Source: Desulfitobacterium metallireducens DSM 15288
GTDB taxonomy: Bacteria > Bacillota > Desulfitobacteriia > Desulfitobacteriales > Desulfitobacteriaceae
Assembly (NCBI RefSeq): GCF_000231405.2
Contig: NZ_CP007032.1
Span: 2,356,001-2,420,000 of the forward strand
Direction: 5' to 3'
DNA: 64,000 nucleotides
The notes beneath the pieces are model-generated. The model ran no database searches, was not told the origin of the DNA, and saw nothing but the letters and a program-made list of their open reading frames with translations. The translations under genes and the position numbers were made by a program. Positions 38,011 to 48,845 of this stretch are shown here, in pieces (the stretch's first letter is position 1; every line of letters begins with the position of its first letter).

Positions 38011-39471
38011 TTACGCTTTACGCCAACGAAGATCAGGGTGTCGAGCTGCTGCGGTTTCATCCAAACGAGTGATCAGCGTATTATAAGGTGCATTCTTCAC
38101 CCGCTCTGGATCCGTTTTAGCTTCTTCCGCGATTTGAATTAAAGACTGGGCGAATTTCTCCAAGGTTTCCATACTCTCAGTCTCCGTGGGTTCAATCATC
38201 ATGGCTTCTTCTACAATAAGAGGGAAATAAATCGTCGGCGGGTGATATCCATAATCCAGCAACCGCTTGGCGATATCAAGGGTGTGAATACCATAGGATT
38301 TGAGGTGTTTCGGAGTGATGATAAATTCATGCATACATACCCTGTCATAAGCGACATAATAATGTTCCTTAAGGATGCTCATCAGAAAGTTAGCATTTAA
38401 GACTGCATTTTCAGAGGCTTCCTTTAATCCTTCTCCCCCTAGGGCTCGGATATAAGCATACGCTCTGACCAAAACACCAAAGTTAGCCTGGAAGGATCTT
38501 ACTCTCCCGATGGATAGCGGGCGGTTATAATCAAGAGTGTAAGTCCCATCTTCTTTTTTGACAACGATAGGCTTCGGTAAAAAAGGCTTGAGGAATTCTT
38601 TAACCCCAACAGGTCCTGCTCCCGGTCCGCCTCCACCATGCGGCGTAGAAAAGGTTTTATGGAGATTAATGTGTACGACATCAAAGCCCATATCTCCAGG
38701 GCGTGCCAAACCCATAATCGCATTAGCATTCGCTCCATCATAGTAGAGCAACCCACCTACATCATGAATAATCTGAGCGATTTCTAGAATATTTTCATCA
38801 AAGAGTCCTAAAGTGTTCGGGTTCGTGAGCATTAACGCCGCGATTTCATCATTAGCTACAGCGCGCAAGGCTTCAATATCTACCCCACCCCGTTCATTGG
38901 AAGGAACCTGCACAATTTCAAACCCTGCCATTGCAGCCGTCGCAGGATTCGTCCCATGGGCAGAATCTGGGACGATTACTTTCGTCCGTTTCGCATCCTG
39001 ACGATGGGCATGATAAGCCTTAACAATCAGAATCCCTGTCATTTCCCCGTGGGCACCGGCAGCGGGTTGCATTGTAAAAGCATCCATCCCCGTAATCTCA
39101 CCCAAATCTTGCTGGAGCTCATACATCAGTTGTAAGGAGCCCTGGGTTAACTCTTCAGGCTGATAGGGATGAAGCATCGTAAAACCCGGTAAACGTGCCA
39201 GCATTTCATTGACCTTGGGATTATACTTCATCGTACAGGAACCCAAAGGATAGAAGCCGGTATCAACCCCATGATTAAAGGTCGATAAGCGGGTAAAATG
39301 GCGAACTACATCTACTTCTGAGACTTCAGGCAATTCAGGCTCTTGCACCCGTATAAAATCGGAAGGGAGAAGATTGTCGATAGCGACCTCCGGGACATCA
39401 CATAGGGGCAAGCTGACTCCGGTCCGTCCTTCCCGACTTAGTTCAAAGATTAACGGTTCCAACTCTGTCAT
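38011..39471 (-). CDS. gcvPB: Glycine dehydrogenase (decarboxylating) subunit 2, P-protein beta part
   Basis: 486 residues. With GcvPA it forms the PLP-dependent P-protein that decarboxylates glycine and loads the aminomethyl group on GcvH. The PLP lysine is in [18 protein letters not shown]. Other conserved parts are [15 protein letters not shown] and GAHGEMTG. Its ATG overlaps the gcvPA stop by 4 bases. The split P-protein is usual in Firmicutes. Confidence 0.96.
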   Translation of the reverse strand: MTELEPLIFELSREGRTGVSLPLCDVPEVAIDNLLPSDFIRVQEPELPEVSEVDVVRHFTRLSTFNHGVDTGFYPLGSCTMKYNPKVNEMLARLPGFTMLHPYQPEELTQGSLQLMYELQQDLGEITGMDAFTMQPAAGAHGEMTGILIVKAYHAHRQDAKRTKVIVPDSAHGTNPATAAMAGFEIVQVPSNERGGVDIEALRAVANDEIAALMLTNPNTLGLFDENILEIAQIIHDVGGLLYYDGANANAIMGLARPGDMGFDVVHINLHKTFSTPHGGGGPGAGPVGVKEFLKPFLPKPIVVKKEDGTYTLDYNRPLSIGRVRSFQANFGVLVRAYAYIRALGGEGLKEASENAVLNANFLMSILKEHYYVAYDRVCMHEFIITPKHLKSYGIHTLDIAKRLLDYGYHPPTIYFPLIVEEAMMIEPTETESMETLEKFAQSLIQIAEEAKTDPERVKNAPYNTLITRLDETAAARHPDLRWRKA

Positions 39472-40808
39472 TTCACTTCCCCCAATCTGGCCACAAGTTG
39501 ATCAATATCCGCTTTACTCTTCGTCTCTGTCACACAAATGAGAAGATGATGATCCAATTCTGGATAGAACCGAGAGAGATCCAGTCCGCCAATAATCTTT
39601 TCTTTAATCAATTCCTGATTAATTTTAGATGGGCTCACTTCTGTCTCGATTACAAACTCATTAAAGAAAGGTTGAGCATAAGCCAACCGCATTCCAGGGA
39701 GTTTAGCAATTTCCTGAGCTGCATAGTGCGCTTTTTGAAGATTTAAGTTAGCCATATCTTTAAGTCCTTTTTTGCCAAGACCTGTCAAATGAATTGTAAA
39801 AGCTAAGGCGCATAGAGCTTCATTGGAACAAATATTGGAGGTCGCTTTTTCCCGGCGAATATGCTGTTCGCGGGCTTGTAATGTAAGGACATATCCCTTT
39901 TTACCTTTTTTATCTGTGGTCGCCCCAACAATTCGTCCAGGCATCCGGCGAACATACTTATCTCGTGTTGCTAAGTAACCAAGATATGGCCCCCCATAAT
40001 TAAGCGGATTACCAAAAGGTTGCCCTTCTCCAACAACGATATCAGCCCCTAGTTCCCCTGGCGATTTCAACAGTCCTAAGGAAACGGGATTGACGGACAT
40101 TATAAATAAAGCGCCTTGGTCATGGGCCAGTTTACCGATCTGCTCGGCTTTCTCAATCGCGCCAAAGAAATTTGGGCTTTGGAGAAGAACACCTGCGACA
40201 TCCTTTTCTAGATACCTTTCTAGAGCGTCCAGATCGACAACCCCATCTTTTGAGGGAACTTCAACCATTTCAACGCCCCGCGGAGGTAAGTAGGTTTGAA
40301 GCACTTCCCTATACTCTGGATGAATAGTTGCAGGAACTAGAACTTTCTTGCGGCGAGTCGCATCGCAGCTCATCAGTGATGCCTCAGCCAAAGCAGAAGC
40401 CCCATCATACATTGAGGCATTGGCCGCATCCATCCCTGTCAGCTCACAAACCAGGGTCTGATATTCATAAATCGCCATCAATGTTCCTTGGCTAATTTCC
40501 GGTTGGTAAGGTGTATATGCTGTATAAAATTCAGAGCGCATAAGAAGTTGATCAACATAGCTCGGGATATAGTGCTCATAAGCGCCGGCTCCCAAATAAG
40601 AAGTATACTCCTCTAAATTCCCATTGCGGTTAGCTATTCCCTTAACCAGTTTCACAAGATCTTGCTCAGCCATTCCTCCAAGAACGTTCAAATTCGTTTT
40701 CAGCCGAACAGTTCCCGGGATATCTTTAAATAGATCATCGATCGACTGTACTCCGATCCTAGATAAAAGCTGTTCCCGCTGGTCTGCCGTGTTCGGCACA
40801 TAATTCAT
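39468..40808 (-). CDS. gcvPA: Glycine dehydrogenase (decarboxylating) subunit 1, P-protein alpha part
   Basis: 446 residues from MNYVPNT; GGAGGG precedes this ATG, while the open frame extends further up into gcvH. Conserved segments are [13 protein letters not shown]-like [29 protein letters not shown] and [14 protein letters not shown]. It pairs with GcvPB. It begins almost at the gcvH stop. Confidence 0.95.
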   Translation of the reverse strand: MNYVPNTADQREQLLSRIGVQSIDDLFKDIPGTVRLKTNLNVLGGMAEQDLVKLVKGIANRNGNLEEYTSYLGAGAYEHYIPSYVDQLLMRSEFYTAYTPYQPEISQGTLMAIYEYQTLVCELTGMDAANASMYDGASALAEASLMSCDATRRKKVLVPATIHPEYREVLQTYLPPRGVEMVEVPSKDGVVDLDALERYLEKDVAGVLLQSPNFFGAIEKAEQIGKLAHDQGALFIMSVNPVSLGLLKSPGELGADIVVGEGQPFGNPLNYGGPYLGYLATRDKYVRRMPGRIVGATTDKKGKKGYVLTLQAREQHIRREKATSNICSNEALCALAFTIHLTGLGKKGLKDMANLNLQKAHYAAQEIAKLPGMRLAYAQPFFNEFVIETEVSPSKINQELIKEKIIGGLDLSRFYPELDHHLLICVTETKSKADIDQLVARLGEVK

Positions 40809-40809
40809 T

Positions 40810-41193
40810 TTAGTTGCCCTCCTCAAGTAAGGCTTCATATTCGGCTGCAGATAACAAGTCATCAAGAGCTTTGAGGTCGTCTACTTCAACTTTGATTAAC
40901 CACCCTTCACCGTAGGGATCACTATTTAGTGTATCGGGAGCATCAAGAACAGTCTGGTTAAATTCAAGAACTTTTCCGGTCACTGCCGCAACGATATCGG
41001 AAACCGCTTTAACTGACTCAACAGTACCATAAGCCTCTCCTGCGCTTACCGTTACTCCTTCTTCAGGAAGCTCAACAAAAACAACATCCCCTAGACTTTC
41101 TTGAGCATGATCTGTAATTCCTAAGGTCACAATATTTCCGTCTACTTTCGCCCACTCGTGTGTTTTGCTGTACTTAAGATTTGTTGGATTCAT
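40810..41193 (-). CDS. gcvH: Glycine cleavage system H protein (lipoyl carrier)
   Basis: 127 residues. The lipoylated lysine is in [12 protein letters not shown] (near 63). The N-terminus, [12 protein letters not shown], is typical. It shuttles the aminomethyl group between P, T and L proteins. Downstream genes follow at once, but upstream a family A element separates it from gcvT. No lpd (L protein) is in the window. Confidence 0.96.
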   Translation of the reverse strand: MNPTNLKYSKTHEWAKVDGNIVTLGITDHAQESLGDVVFVELPEEGVTVSAGEAYGTVESVKAVSDIVAAVTGKVLEFNQTVLDAPDTLNSDPYGEGWLIKVEVDDLKALDDLLSAAEYEALLEEGN

Positions 41194-41228
41194 GATAATT
41201 CCTCCCTAAATTTAATTTAATAATAATC

Positions 41229-41392
41229 CGGGTCGTGTAGCTTCCCGCACATCCATTCACTCAGCGCTCCAGGGCTGACAGCGCCTTTTCCCATCCGTGG
41301 AGGCGCTTGCACTAGGCACGTCCATGTGCCGTCGGCGCACTCACTTTTGTGGCAGCTTCGCCAAACCTAAGGGTATTACCTGAAGTGAACCA
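41229..41392. repeat. Family A intergenic repeat, copy 2, inside the gcv operon
   Basis: The 214-base gap between gcvT and gcvH is mostly this element. It shares CGGGTCGTGTAGCTTC, TTCACT-AGCGCT, GCTTCGCCAAACCT and AGTGAACCA-type blocks with 3407-3513 in the same order. It has an extra internal piece of about 55-70 bases that contains GGCAC-GTCCAT-GTGCC as a stem. The right inverted end of the full copy is missing. Confidence 0.7.
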
Positions 41393-41407
41393 GAATACAA
41401 TCCAAAT

Positions 41408-42505
41408 TTAGCGCGCTCTTTTATAAAAGGGGGTAGGGATAATTTGTGCTTTAACCGCTTTGCCTCGAATAATGACGTCTAAAGTGGAACCCATTTCTGC
41501 TAAATCAGCACGGACTAAGCCTAACGCGATATTTTTGTTCAAAGTTGGAGAGAAAGAACCCGAGGTGATAAAACCGACTTCTTCTCCATCTTTTTGTATA
41601 AGGTAATGTGAACGAGCAATCCCGCGTTCAATCATTTCTAAGCCCACGAGTTTTCGGGAAAGTCCTTTTTCTTTCTGCGCTTCAAGAGCTTCCTTACCCA
41701 CGAATTTCTCTTTGGCAAGCTTCACAAAGAAACCAATTCCTGCTTCAAGCGGAGAAATCTCTTGACCCAGTTCGTTGCCATAAAGGGGAAGCTTTGCTTC
41801 GAAACGCAAGGTATCCCTTGCCCCGAGGCCAATGGGCTGAATACCTTCAGATTTACCTGCTTCAAGAATCTTCCGCCAAAGTTCGGGAGCTTTCTCGGGA
41901 GCTGAATAGATCTCAAAACCATCTTCGCCAGTATACCCTGTGCGAGAAATAAGGCAGGGTACCCCGTTTACTTCTCCATGTTTAAACCAATAATATTTAA
42001 TTTCCGAAAGATCTATTGACGTCAGTCCTTGCAAAATTTTCTCGGATAAGGGGCCTTGCAACGCCAATTGGGCCACTTCAGCTGACTTATTGTTCAACTG
42101 TACGTCATACCCTTTAGCCTGTTCAAGCATCCAAGCATAGTCTTTATCCGTATTTGAAGCATTAACCACGATATAGAAATGTTCTATACCATAACGATAA
42201 ACCAAAAGATCATCAACAATTCCACCCTCCGGATAACACATCGGAGAATACAGAATCTGCCCATCCTGAATTAGGGTAACATCATTGGTAATCAAGTTCT
42301 GCACAAAGGAAAGTGCTTCTTTCCCTTTAACATCTACTTCACCCATATGTGATACGTCAAAAAGACCGGCTTTCGTACGAACCGTATTATGTTCTTCAAT
42401 AACTCCAGCATACTGAACTGGCATTTCCCAACCACCAAAATCAATAAGCTTGGCTTTAGCTGCTTGATGTTCCTCATAAAGAGGAGTACGTTTGAGTTCC
42501 GCCAC
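41408..42505 (-). CDS. gcvT: Aminomethyltransferase (glycine cleavage T protein)
   Basis: 365 residues. It releases ammonia from the aminomethyl-lipoyl GcvH and forms methylene-tetrahydrofolate. Seen: [30 protein letters not shown] (folate site), [14 protein letters not shown] and [20 protein letters not shown]. It starts at GTG (42505) after AAGGAGG. It is first in the operon, directly behind the glycine riboswitch. Confidence 0.96.
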   Translation of the reverse strand: MAELKRTPLYEEHQAAKAKLIDFGGWEMPVQYAGVIEEHNTVRTKAGLFDVSHMGEVDVKGKEALSFVQNLITNDVTLIQDGQILYSPMCYPEGGIVDDLLVYRYGIEHFYIVVNASNTDKDYAWMLEQAKGYDVQLNNKSAEVAQLALQGPLSEKILQGLTSIDLSEIKYYWFKHGEVNGVPCLISRTGYTGEDGFEIYSAPEKAPELWRKILEAGKSEGIQPIGLGARDTLRFEAKLPLYGNELGQEISPLEAGIGFFVKLAKEKFVGKEALEAQKEKGLSRKLVGLEMIERGIARSHYLIQKDGEEVGFITSGSFSPTLNKNIALGLVRADLAEMGSTLDVIIRGKAVKAQIIPTPFYKRAR

Positions 42506-42590
42506 TAAAAAACACCTCCTTAAGTTTTGAGTATTACCAAATTCATGGCTTTCATGAGAAAAGTATAGTGTTACAAGATAAAATGAATAT

Positions 42591-42632
42591 AAAAAGGACA
42601 GAGGATAGCGCTTCGCGCTTCCTCTGTCCTTT
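42591..42632 (-). terminator. Expression-platform terminator of the glycine riboswitch
   Basis: AAAGGACAGAGGA and TCCTCTGTCCTTT arms enclose an inner stem AGCGC-GAA-GCGCT and are followed by a T-run on the minus strand. It lies between the second aptamer and gcvT and is expected to be disrupted when glycine is bound. Confidence 0.85.
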
Positions 42633-42800
42633 AACCTGAGAGATTCGCCTTTCGGCTTCCCCTTTGGTGTTCTCGTTCGAGAAACTCTCCAGAGCCCCGT
42701 CTTTCAGCAGTACATTTGCCTGAGAGTTTCCCTTCCTAAATGAGCGATCTAAGAAGTTTTCTCCTTCGGCGTCCGGTTTTACCGGATCTCTCCCACTGAA
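42633..42800 (-). ncRNA. Tandem glycine riboswitch controlling gcvT-gcvH-gcvPA-gcvPB
   Basis: Two glycine aptamers occur in a row on the minus strand. The first (about 42718-42800) has GGGAGAGAUCC, CGCCGAAGGAG and AACUCUCAGGCAAA. The second (about 42633-42712) has CUGGAGAGUUUCUCG, ACACCAAAGGGGAAGCC and AAUCUCUCAGGUUAAAGGAC. These are the conserved cores of the gcvT motif. It should switch the operon on when glycine is high. Confidence 0.95.
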
Positions 42801-42837
42801 ATCATTCGGTCATATGTATTTATCTTGTGTCTCCTAC

Positions 42838-42866
42838 ATTATACGCAGACAGTACTTATTCGTCTA
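42838..42866 (-). promoter_or_regulatory. Promoter of the gcv operon
   Basis: TAGACG (42861-42866), 17 bases, then a perfect TATAAT (42838-42843) on the minus strand, about 40 bases ahead of the first aptamer. Confidence 0.65.
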
Positions 42867-42909
42867 CTCCTAAAAGCAATTCTTCGAAAATTATTCATAT
42901 TCATTTTAA

Positions 42910-43767
42910 TTATAATTTAAGAGCTAAACTATTTAAATCATCACCGACGCGTTGAACTTTCTCAATCATCTGGGCAATTTCTTGTGTTGCTTTCGCCTGT
43001 TCTTCAGTAATCTCCTTATTTTGAACTACTCCTTGAGTGATTCGCTCGATAATCTCTTGAAATTGATTTAAAATCGTGCCAATCTCATTAGCAGAACGAT
43101 TGCTTTCCTCCGCTAGTTTCCGTACTTCTTCAGCAACTACCGAAAATCCTTTTCCATGCTCACCTGCACGTGCTGCTTCAATAGCTGCATTCAACCCCAA
43201 CAAATTGGTTTGAGTCGAGACTCGGCGAATGAATTCCAAAATATTCGTCGTTTCTTTCACTTGTTCTTTACCTTCGTAGGCAACTTCAGATACGGTATGA
43301 CTGATTCCTGCAACTTCTTCTGCCGAAGCTGCCATTTCCTGAATCGCTCCCGCTGCTTGTTCAATTGCTTGGTGTAACTGGTTGACATGCTTTCGAATTA
43401 TATCTTTTAATTCCTGATCTTTTAATAAGGAAATAACCATGCCTACAGCGATGCGTGCAACAGGCGTAACCACCTCGATCGGTCCAGCGATTCCAAAGCT
43501 TCCTAATTTTGTTCCTTCCGACCTGACCGCTATATTAAGACCCTCACGTTGTCCTCCATTAGATCGCTCTTCATCCTCTTTAGTGACCGCAATTTCATTA
43601 ACCGAAGTCGTCATGATTTTCTTGCTTCCCTGGTGTATTTTACCTACCCGAGTTCCTGCTGAGTCCGCGATTATTTTTCCTGTTGAATCACATACAATGC
43701 CATGAAAGCCACTTTCTGTATAAATCAGTTGAACAATTTGGTCTGCAATTTGCTGAGTAAGAATCAC
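42910..43767 (-). CDS. Soluble methyl-accepting chemotaxis-like protein with diacid-recognition-type sensor
   Basis: 285 residues from GTG at 43767, or 303 if a TTG at 43821 is used. The N-terminal part ([31 protein letters not shown] and onward) resembles the sugar-diacid recognition domain of CdaR. The C-terminal part is a shortened MCP signalling hairpin with [41 protein letters not shown] at its tip. No membrane segment or HAMP domain is visible, so it should be cytoplasmic. The ligand is unknown. AGGGAAG lies before the GTG. No chemotaxis genes are adjacent. Confidence 0.82.
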   Translation of the reverse strand: MILTQQIADQIVQLIYTESGFHGIVCDSTGKIIADSAGTRVGKIHQGSKKIMTTSVNEIAVTKEDEERSNGGQREGLNIAVRSEGTKLGSFGIAGPIEVVTPVARIAVGMVISLLKDQELKDIIRKHVNQLHQAIEQAAGAIQEMAASAEEVAGISHTVSEVAYEGKEQVKETTNILEFIRRVSTQTNLLGLNAAIEAARAGEHGKGFSVVAEEVRKLAEESNRSANEIGTILNQFQEIIERITQGVVQNKEITEEQAKATQEIAQMIEKVQRVGDDLNSLALKL

Positions 43768-43865
43768 TGAATCCACTTCCCTACTGTTATTGTAACTTAT
43801 AAATATATTATTTTCCGACAAAATCCTTTGTATATTGTAAACTATCCTGAAGTAAATTGTCTATA

Positions 43866-43910
43866 CAAAAATCCTAAGGGTGAGAGTCTCCTTTTCCACC
43901 CTTAGGATTG
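43866..43910 (-). terminator. Terminator after ileS
   Basis: AATCCTAAGGGTG and CACCCTTAGGATT arms followed by TTTTG on the minus strand, just past the ileS stop. Confidence 0.88.
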
Positions 43911-43919
43911 CTAATCAAT

Positions 43920-46691
43920 CTATTCTATTCCTTTAACAACTGAGGCACACCGTGGGCAGAGCGTGGGATGGGCTTCATCCTTGCCCACTTCAGTATGATA
44001 CATCCAGCAACGTTCACACTTTTCACCAGCTGCTGAGCTGACCTTAATCCTTAAGCCTTCGATATCTTCGGCTACAGTTGCCTCTACAGGCGTTTCTTCT
44101 GTGGGTTGATGTAACTCAACATCAGAAACAATGAAGATTTCCGCAAGGTTAGGAACTCCTTGCAGGAATTCATAGAGATCAGCTGGGGTGTAAAGATCAA
44201 CTTGAGCGGTAAGCGGATGATTGATGAGCTTATCTTGACGGGCTTTCTCCAAAGCCTTCGTGACCTCAGCACGTAAGGATAAGATTTGATCCCATTTAGC
44301 TCCAAGTTGTTCATCCATCCATTCCGGCTTCACTGTAGGCATTTTTTCAACTTGAATATTTACCCCTTCAGCTACACCTGAGACATAAGGCCAAATTTCA
44401 TCCGCTGTGAAGGTAAGTACCGGAGCAATTAAGCGTACCAGAGCATCCAAGGACTGATAAAGAACTGTTTGCGCAGAACGACGCAGTGTGGATTTCTTCC
44501 CTTCGACATAGAGGCGATCTTTGGCAATATCGAGATAAATAGCGCTCATCTCAATCGTACAGAAATTATGGACGGTATGATATACCCAGTGGAACTCATA
44601 TTTTTCATACCCTTCAAGCACACGGTCGATCACTTTTCCAAGTTGAAGAAGCGCCCAGCGATCAATCTCAGGGAGCTCAGCGTAAGGAACTTGATCCTTT
44701 GCTGGGTCAAAGTCATTGAGGTTACTGAGCAGAAAACGTAAAGTATTCCGGATCTTTCGGTAAGCTTCCGACATCTGTTTCATAATGCGTTGAGAAGCTG
44801 CTACATCGTTTTTATAATCCGCTGAAGCAACCCAGAGTCTTAAGATATCTGCTCCCATTTGGTTCACGACTTGAAGCGGATCAACCCCATTACCCAAAGA
44901 CTTTGACTGTTTCCGCCCTTGCTCATCCACGAGGAATCCATGAGTAAGTACGGCTTTATAGGGAGCCTTGCCAAAAGCGGCGACAGATGTCGACAAGGAA
45001 GAGTTAAACCAACCTCGATGCTGGTCAGAGCCCTCCAAATAGAGGTCAGCAGGCCAGGTAAGTTCCTCTCTCTGCTTGAGAACTCCAGCATAACTTGTCC
45101 CCGAATCAAACCAAACATCCATGATATCCGATTCCTTGCGGAACGCATGGCCCCCACAAGGGCAGGTCGTTCCCTCCGGAAGAAGTTCTTCAGCTGGATG
45201 TGCAAACCAAGCATCTGAACCTTCTTGACGGAAGATCTCTTGAAGTTTAGCAATCGTTTCATCGTTAACGAGCTCTTTGCCGCAATCCTCACAGTAAAAA
45301 ATCGGGATCGGAACACCCCAAGTCCGTTGTCGGGAAATGCACCAGTCTCCTCGATCTCGAACCATATTGTAAATTCGATCTCTACCCCAAGCCGGAATCC
45401 ATTGAACTTGATCAATCTGCTCTAAGGCTTCTTTACGGAAACCATCGATTGATGCAAACCATTGCTCTGTTGCGCGGAAAATAATCGGATTTTTGCAGCG
45501 CCAGCAGTGAGGATAACTATGGGTAATCTTTTCTTCAAGTACTAGAGCATTCGCCTTAGTAAGGTCTTCAATCACGATCGGATTAGCTTTACCAACTTTC
45601 AGTCCGACATAAGGTCCGCCTTCTTCAGTAAACTTACCTTGATGGTCGACTGGACAAATGACCGGCAAATCATATTTTTTCCCAACGATAAAGTCATCTT
45701 CCCCATGACCAGGAGCCGTATGAACGCAACCCGTTCCTGCTTCAAGTGTAACATGCTCACCGAGGATTAATAGCGATTCTCTATCGAGGAGTGGATGTTG
45801 ACATGTAATCAACTCTAAATCCTTACCGACGAAGGTTTTCTCAACAGGCAATGCCAAATTCCAAAGGGCACGGAGTCTTTCCAGAAGACCTTCAGCGACA
45901 ATCCAATGTTCATCCCCAACCTTGACTTGAGCATAAGTAAAGTCTGGATGCAAACTGATGGCTACATTGGCCGGAATGGTCCAGGGCGTCGTAGTCCAAA
46001 TGACAACGTAGGTATTCGCTTCGTTAAGAATACCTTTACCCTCTTTGACAGCAAATTTTACATAAATTGCGGAAGAGGTCTGATCTGCATATTCAATCTC
46101 CGCTTCAGCTAGAGCCGTCTCGCAAGAAGGACACCAATACACAGGTTTTAAGCCTTTGTAGATATAGCCCTTTTTCGCCATTTCGCCGAAAACACCGATT
46201 TGCTCAGCTTCATATTCTTTATGGAAAGTTAGATAGGGGTGATCCCAATCCCCACGTACGCCTAGACGTTTAAAACCCTCACGTTGAATACCGACATACT
46301 TTTTCGCGTACTCTTTGCAATGCGCGCGAAATTCTAGGGTGGAAACGGCATGTCGATTTAGTCCCACCTTCTTAATAACCTGCTGCTCAATCGGTAGACC
46401 ATGTGTATCCCAACCAGGAACATAGGGAGCATCGTACCCCATCATCGTTTTATACTTAACAATGATATCTTTAAGCACTTTATTTAACGCATGCCCAAGA
46501 TGAATATCTCCATTTGCATAAGGAGGCCCATCATGGAGTATAAACTTTTTATGTCCTGCTCGAGCTTTTTGAACGTGCTCATAGAGATTGTTTTCTTCCC
46601 ACTTTTTTAAGATTTCCGGTTCACGTTGGGGTAAATTGCCCCGCATCGGGAAATCCGTTTCTGGTAAGTTTAAGGTATCCCGGTAATCCAT
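43920..46691 (-). CDS. ileS: Isoleucyl-tRNA synthetase
   Basis: 923 residues from [12 protein letters not shown], where GGAGG is well placed; the frame is open 32 codons further into the T-box leader but is not coding there. The HIGH motif is in [14 protein letters not shown] (near 60). The KMSKS motif reads KQSKSLGN (near 600). The editing domain has [15 protein letters not shown], and the C-terminal zinc cysteines are in CERCWMYH and CPRC. It charges tRNA-Ile and is regulated by the T-box leader just upstream. Confidence 0.96.
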   Translation of the reverse strand: MDYRDTLNLPETDFPMRGNLPQREPEILKKWEENNLYEHVQKARAGHKKFILHDGPPYANGDIHLGHALNKVLKDIIVKYKTMMGYDAPYVPGWDTHGLPIEQQVIKKVGLNRHAVSTLEFRAHCKEYAKKYVGIQREGFKRLGVRGDWDHPYLTFHKEYEAEQIGVFGEMAKKGYIYKGLKPVYWCPSCETALAEAEIEYADQTSSAIYVKFAVKEGKGILNEANTYVVIWTTTPWTIPANVAISLHPDFTYAQVKVGDEHWIVAEGLLERLRALWNLALPVEKTFVGKDLELITCQHPLLDRESLLILGEHVTLEAGTGCVHTAPGHGEDDFIVGKKYDLPVICPVDHQGKFTEEGGPYVGLKVGKANPIVIEDLTKANALVLEEKITHSYPHCWRCKNPIIFRATEQWFASIDGFRKEALEQIDQVQWIPAWGRDRIYNMVRDRGDWCISRQRTWGVPIPIFYCEDCGKELVNDETIAKLQEIFRQEGSDAWFAHPAEELLPEGTTCPCGGHAFRKESDIMDVWFDSGTSYAGVLKQREELTWPADLYLEGSDQHRGWFNSSLSTSVAAFGKAPYKAVLTHGFLVDEQGRKQSKSLGNGVDPLQVVNQMGADILRLWVASADYKNDVAASQRIMKQMSEAYRKIRNTLRFLLSNLNDFDPAKDQVPYAELPEIDRWALLQLGKVIDRVLEGYEKYEFHWVYHTVHNFCTIEMSAIYLDIAKDRLYVEGKKSTLRRSAQTVLYQSLDALVRLIAPVLTFTADEIWPYVSGVAEGVNIQVEKMPTVKPEWMDEQLGAKWDQILSLRAEVTKALEKARQDKLINHPLTAQVDLYTPADLYEFLQGVPNLAEIFIVSDVELHQPTEETPVEATVAEDIEGLRIKVSSAAGEKCERCWMYHTEVGKDEAHPTLCPRCASVVKGIE

Positions 46692-46737
46692 AAATTGATT
46701 CCTCCTAAGTATTCTATACATAGTAATGATAAAAACT

Positions 46738-46972
46738 AAAAAAATCCCTGTCCACATAAAAGGGACGGGATATTCTCGCGGTGCCACCCTTGTTGCTCAA
46801 TTGAGCCACTCGGAACCCTATAACGGAGGTGATCCGGAGAAGCTTACTCTAACCGTTCAGCTTCTCACTCTAAGGTGATTTCCTTGTCTTACCTCGCGGG
46901 CTTGCACCATTTCCCGCTCGCTTGAGAGGATATCTCAAGGACTGTCCTTATCCACGTTTTCCCGAAAATAAT
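46738..46972 (-). ncRNA. T-box leader of ileS (isoleucine-specific)
   Basis: The T-box sequence AGGGTGGCACCGCG is at about 46777-46790 on the minus strand. Stem I shows GGAAATGGTGCAAGCCCGCG. A likely specifier codon AUC (Ile) is at 46929-46931 within GAGATATCC. The terminator has ATCCCGTCC and GGACAGGGAT arms with a T-run near 46738-46765. Uncharged tRNA-Ile would favour read-through. No promoter fits in the few bases upstream, so it may lie inside the preceding gene. Confidence 0.93.
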
Positions 46973-46983
46973 TAAGCAAACAA

Positions 46984-47451
46984 TTAAGCTAAAACTTTAC
47001 GGATTAAACCAACTAATTTGGCTGTTCCTTCAGAATCAACCGGCTCAACTAGAAATAAACAAAGATAGGGAATTTTTCGTTCCTTCCAGTTAATTACCAT
47101 CTCATAAAGTCCATCTTTAACCAAAGTGACTTGATGTGCATCACGTTCATTAGATAAACCAACAACGACTCCACGTTGCTCCATGACATCAAGTGCTTGA
47201 AACGCACGATCAAGCAATTCATCGCTTCCTGCCATGAGGACATCCCCCGCGCGGAAAGGTCCAGGTTCAGCCTTTCCAAGATAAAGGACTTGAATCTCCT
47301 CTGGAAACGAAATTAACTCACTGAGGGTTGACACAAGTTCCATATCACTACGACCCACTTTGCCAACAGGGAGACTATTGTCCTGAATATGTAGTCCTAA
47401 CCCCTCAACCAAGAAATCGGAAGCCAGTTCCGTGTACAATATGCTTTTCAT
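46984..47451 (-). CDS. Unrecognised conserved-looking protein between divIVA and ileS
   Basis: 155 residues; I do not recognise the family. It opens MKSILYTELASDFLVEGLGLHIQ and has no signal peptide or clear membrane segment. It mixes alpha/beta-like stretches (VLYLGKAEPGPFRAGDVLMAGSD, YLCLFLVEPV). It has about 65 bases to divIVA and lies at the end of the sepF-yggT-ylmH-divIVA cluster, so a role near division or envelope synthesis is possible by position only. Confidence 0.65.
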   Translation of the reverse strand: MKSILYTELASDFLVEGLGLHIQDNSLPVGKVGRSDMELVSTLSELISFPEEIQVLYLGKAEPGPFRAGDVLMAGSDELLDRAFQALDVMEQRGVVVGLSNERDAHQVTLVKDGLYEMVINWKERKIPYLCLFLVEPVDSEGTAKLVGLIRKVLA

Positions 47452-47516
47452 AACCAGCCATCCTTCTAAATAAACTATTGTCTAAGCGATATCGTACATT
47501 CTACCATGATTCTAAC

Positions 47517-48032
47517 CTATTCCGCAAGATTCAAACCATTATCTTGACTCTTGATTAGCTTAAGAGAATCAATTGAAAGTTCGGATTCCTTATTAAAAGA
47601 TTCTGCAAGATTAAGCTGTGCGTGTAGGAATGACTTTAATTGTGTCCGAATCAGCTCTCTTCTTCTGAAAAGATCTTCAATTTCCTCGTTAACCTCAGTT
47701 ATCTTTTTCTGCGCTTCTATAAAGCGTTGCGCCTTTTCTTGTTCAGCAGTTTTGATCATCAGTTCAGCTTCATGGCGTGCAGATAGCTTCACTTCCTCGG
47801 CTGTCTGCTGAGCGAGTACCATTGTCTGCTGCAACGTCCCTTCAAGCTGTTTATATTGTTTAAGTTCTTGCTCAAAGCGTTGCACCTTTTCGCGAAGTTC
47901 GAAATTCTCACTATAAACGACTTCAAATTCTTTACTGACCATATCGAGGAACTTCTCCACTTCTTCCGTTTGGTAGCCACGAACCCCTTTACGAAACTCT
48001 TTATTCCTGATGTCAATCGGAGTCATCGGCAT
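47517..48032 (-). CDS. divIVA: DivIVA domain cell-division/polarity protein
   Basis: 171 residues. The membrane-binding N-terminal domain reads MTPIDIRNKEFRKGVRGYQTEEVEKFLD and is followed by long coiled coils (about 30-165). DivIVA marks curved membrane at poles and septa and recruits partners, including in sporulation. AAAGGGG precedes the ATG. It directly follows ylmH, the usual order in Firmicutes. Confidence 0.93.
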   Translation of the reverse strand: MPMTPIDIRNKEFRKGVRGYQTEEVEKFLDMVSKEFEVVYSENFELREKVQRFEQELKQYKQLEGTLQQTMVLAQQTAEEVKLSARHEAELMIKTAEQEKAQRFIEAQKKITEVNEEIEDLFRRRELIRTQLKSFLHAQLNLAESFNKESELSIDSLKLIKSQDNGLNLAE

Positions 48033-48047
48033 AGTTCTGTCCCCTTT

Positions 48048-48845
48048 CTAATGCTTTTGTGTCTGAAAAACAATAATACTCCAGCCAATCCGCCCTTTGC
48101 GAGTCTCACTTGCATCACGAAGGCGTAATCGTCCATATCCTCGGCAAGAAATAACATCCCCTGACTTCACTTCCAAATCGGGTTTGCTAATCATTAGATC
48201 ATTGCGTTTAATCTTTCCTTGTCTAATCCATTCTTGAACAACGCCTCGGGCAACATTAAAACCTGAAGCAACTATGGCGTCAATCCGTGAAGAAGCAACA
48301 GTAATTCGGCGCTCTTCTCCAGGATCTTCACGGAGATTGAGTTCTCCTTGAACTCGCTCGACACGAATATTGGCCCGTCCCGCCATTCTCCACTCTTGAA
48401 GCAAATAATCTGCAATTTCATCGACAACAGCGACGATCATCCCACGAATTCCAGAATGGATATCCCCAATCAGTTCTCTCTTTAGGCCAAGACCCATCAG
48501 AGACCCTAAAATTTGTCGATGTTCTAAAGCGACATGGGGATCTGTTGAAAGCACCTCTAATAGAGTGATCCCATTTTGTACCTGGTCTAGGTCTTGTCCA
48601 TTTTGACCGAGGAAATAGCATACCCTCTCTGAATCTGAAAATCCACCCTGTGCCTTATAACTTAACGATTCCTTTTGGATAACTCCCTCAAACCATTGCG
48701 CTAAACTCAATCCCAAAAAAGGTGTCCTTACGGAAAGCGAATTATCTATTGCTTCATCCGCAAGATCTAAGAGATGCGCCGCTTCAAGACGCATCTCTTT
48801 TTCTTGCCAAAAGCCTAATACATTTCGGTCAATCCAATGGTTCAT
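48048..48845 (-). CDS. ylmH: YlmH S4-domain RNA-binding protein
   Basis: 265 residues. The C-terminal S4 domain is SSRIDAIVASGFNVARGVVQEWIRQGKIKRND with a closing GDVISCRGYGRLRL. The N-terminal half contains RVCYFLGQNGQDLDQ-like sequence typical of YlmH. It has been linked to rescue of obstructed 50S subunits, parallel to RqcH. It overlaps yggT by 4 bases. Confidence 0.9.
   Translation of the reverse strand: MNHWIDRNVLGFWQEKEMRLEAAHLLDLADEAIDNSLSVRTPFLGLSLAQWFEGVIQKESLSYKAQGGFSDSERVCYFLGQNGQDLDQVQNGITLLEVLSTDPHVALEHRQILGSLMGLGLKRELIGDIHSGIRGMIVAVVDEIADYLLQEWRMAGRANIRVERVQGELNLREDPGEERRITVASSRIDAIVASGFNVARGVVQEWIRQGKIKRNDLMISKPDLEVKSGDVISCRGYGRLRLRDASETRKGRIGWSIIVFQTQKH

Noticed and set aside
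44864-45415. 183-codon minus-strand frame inside ileS
   Set aside because: Out-of-frame shadow of the conserved synthetase, which covers the whole stretch.
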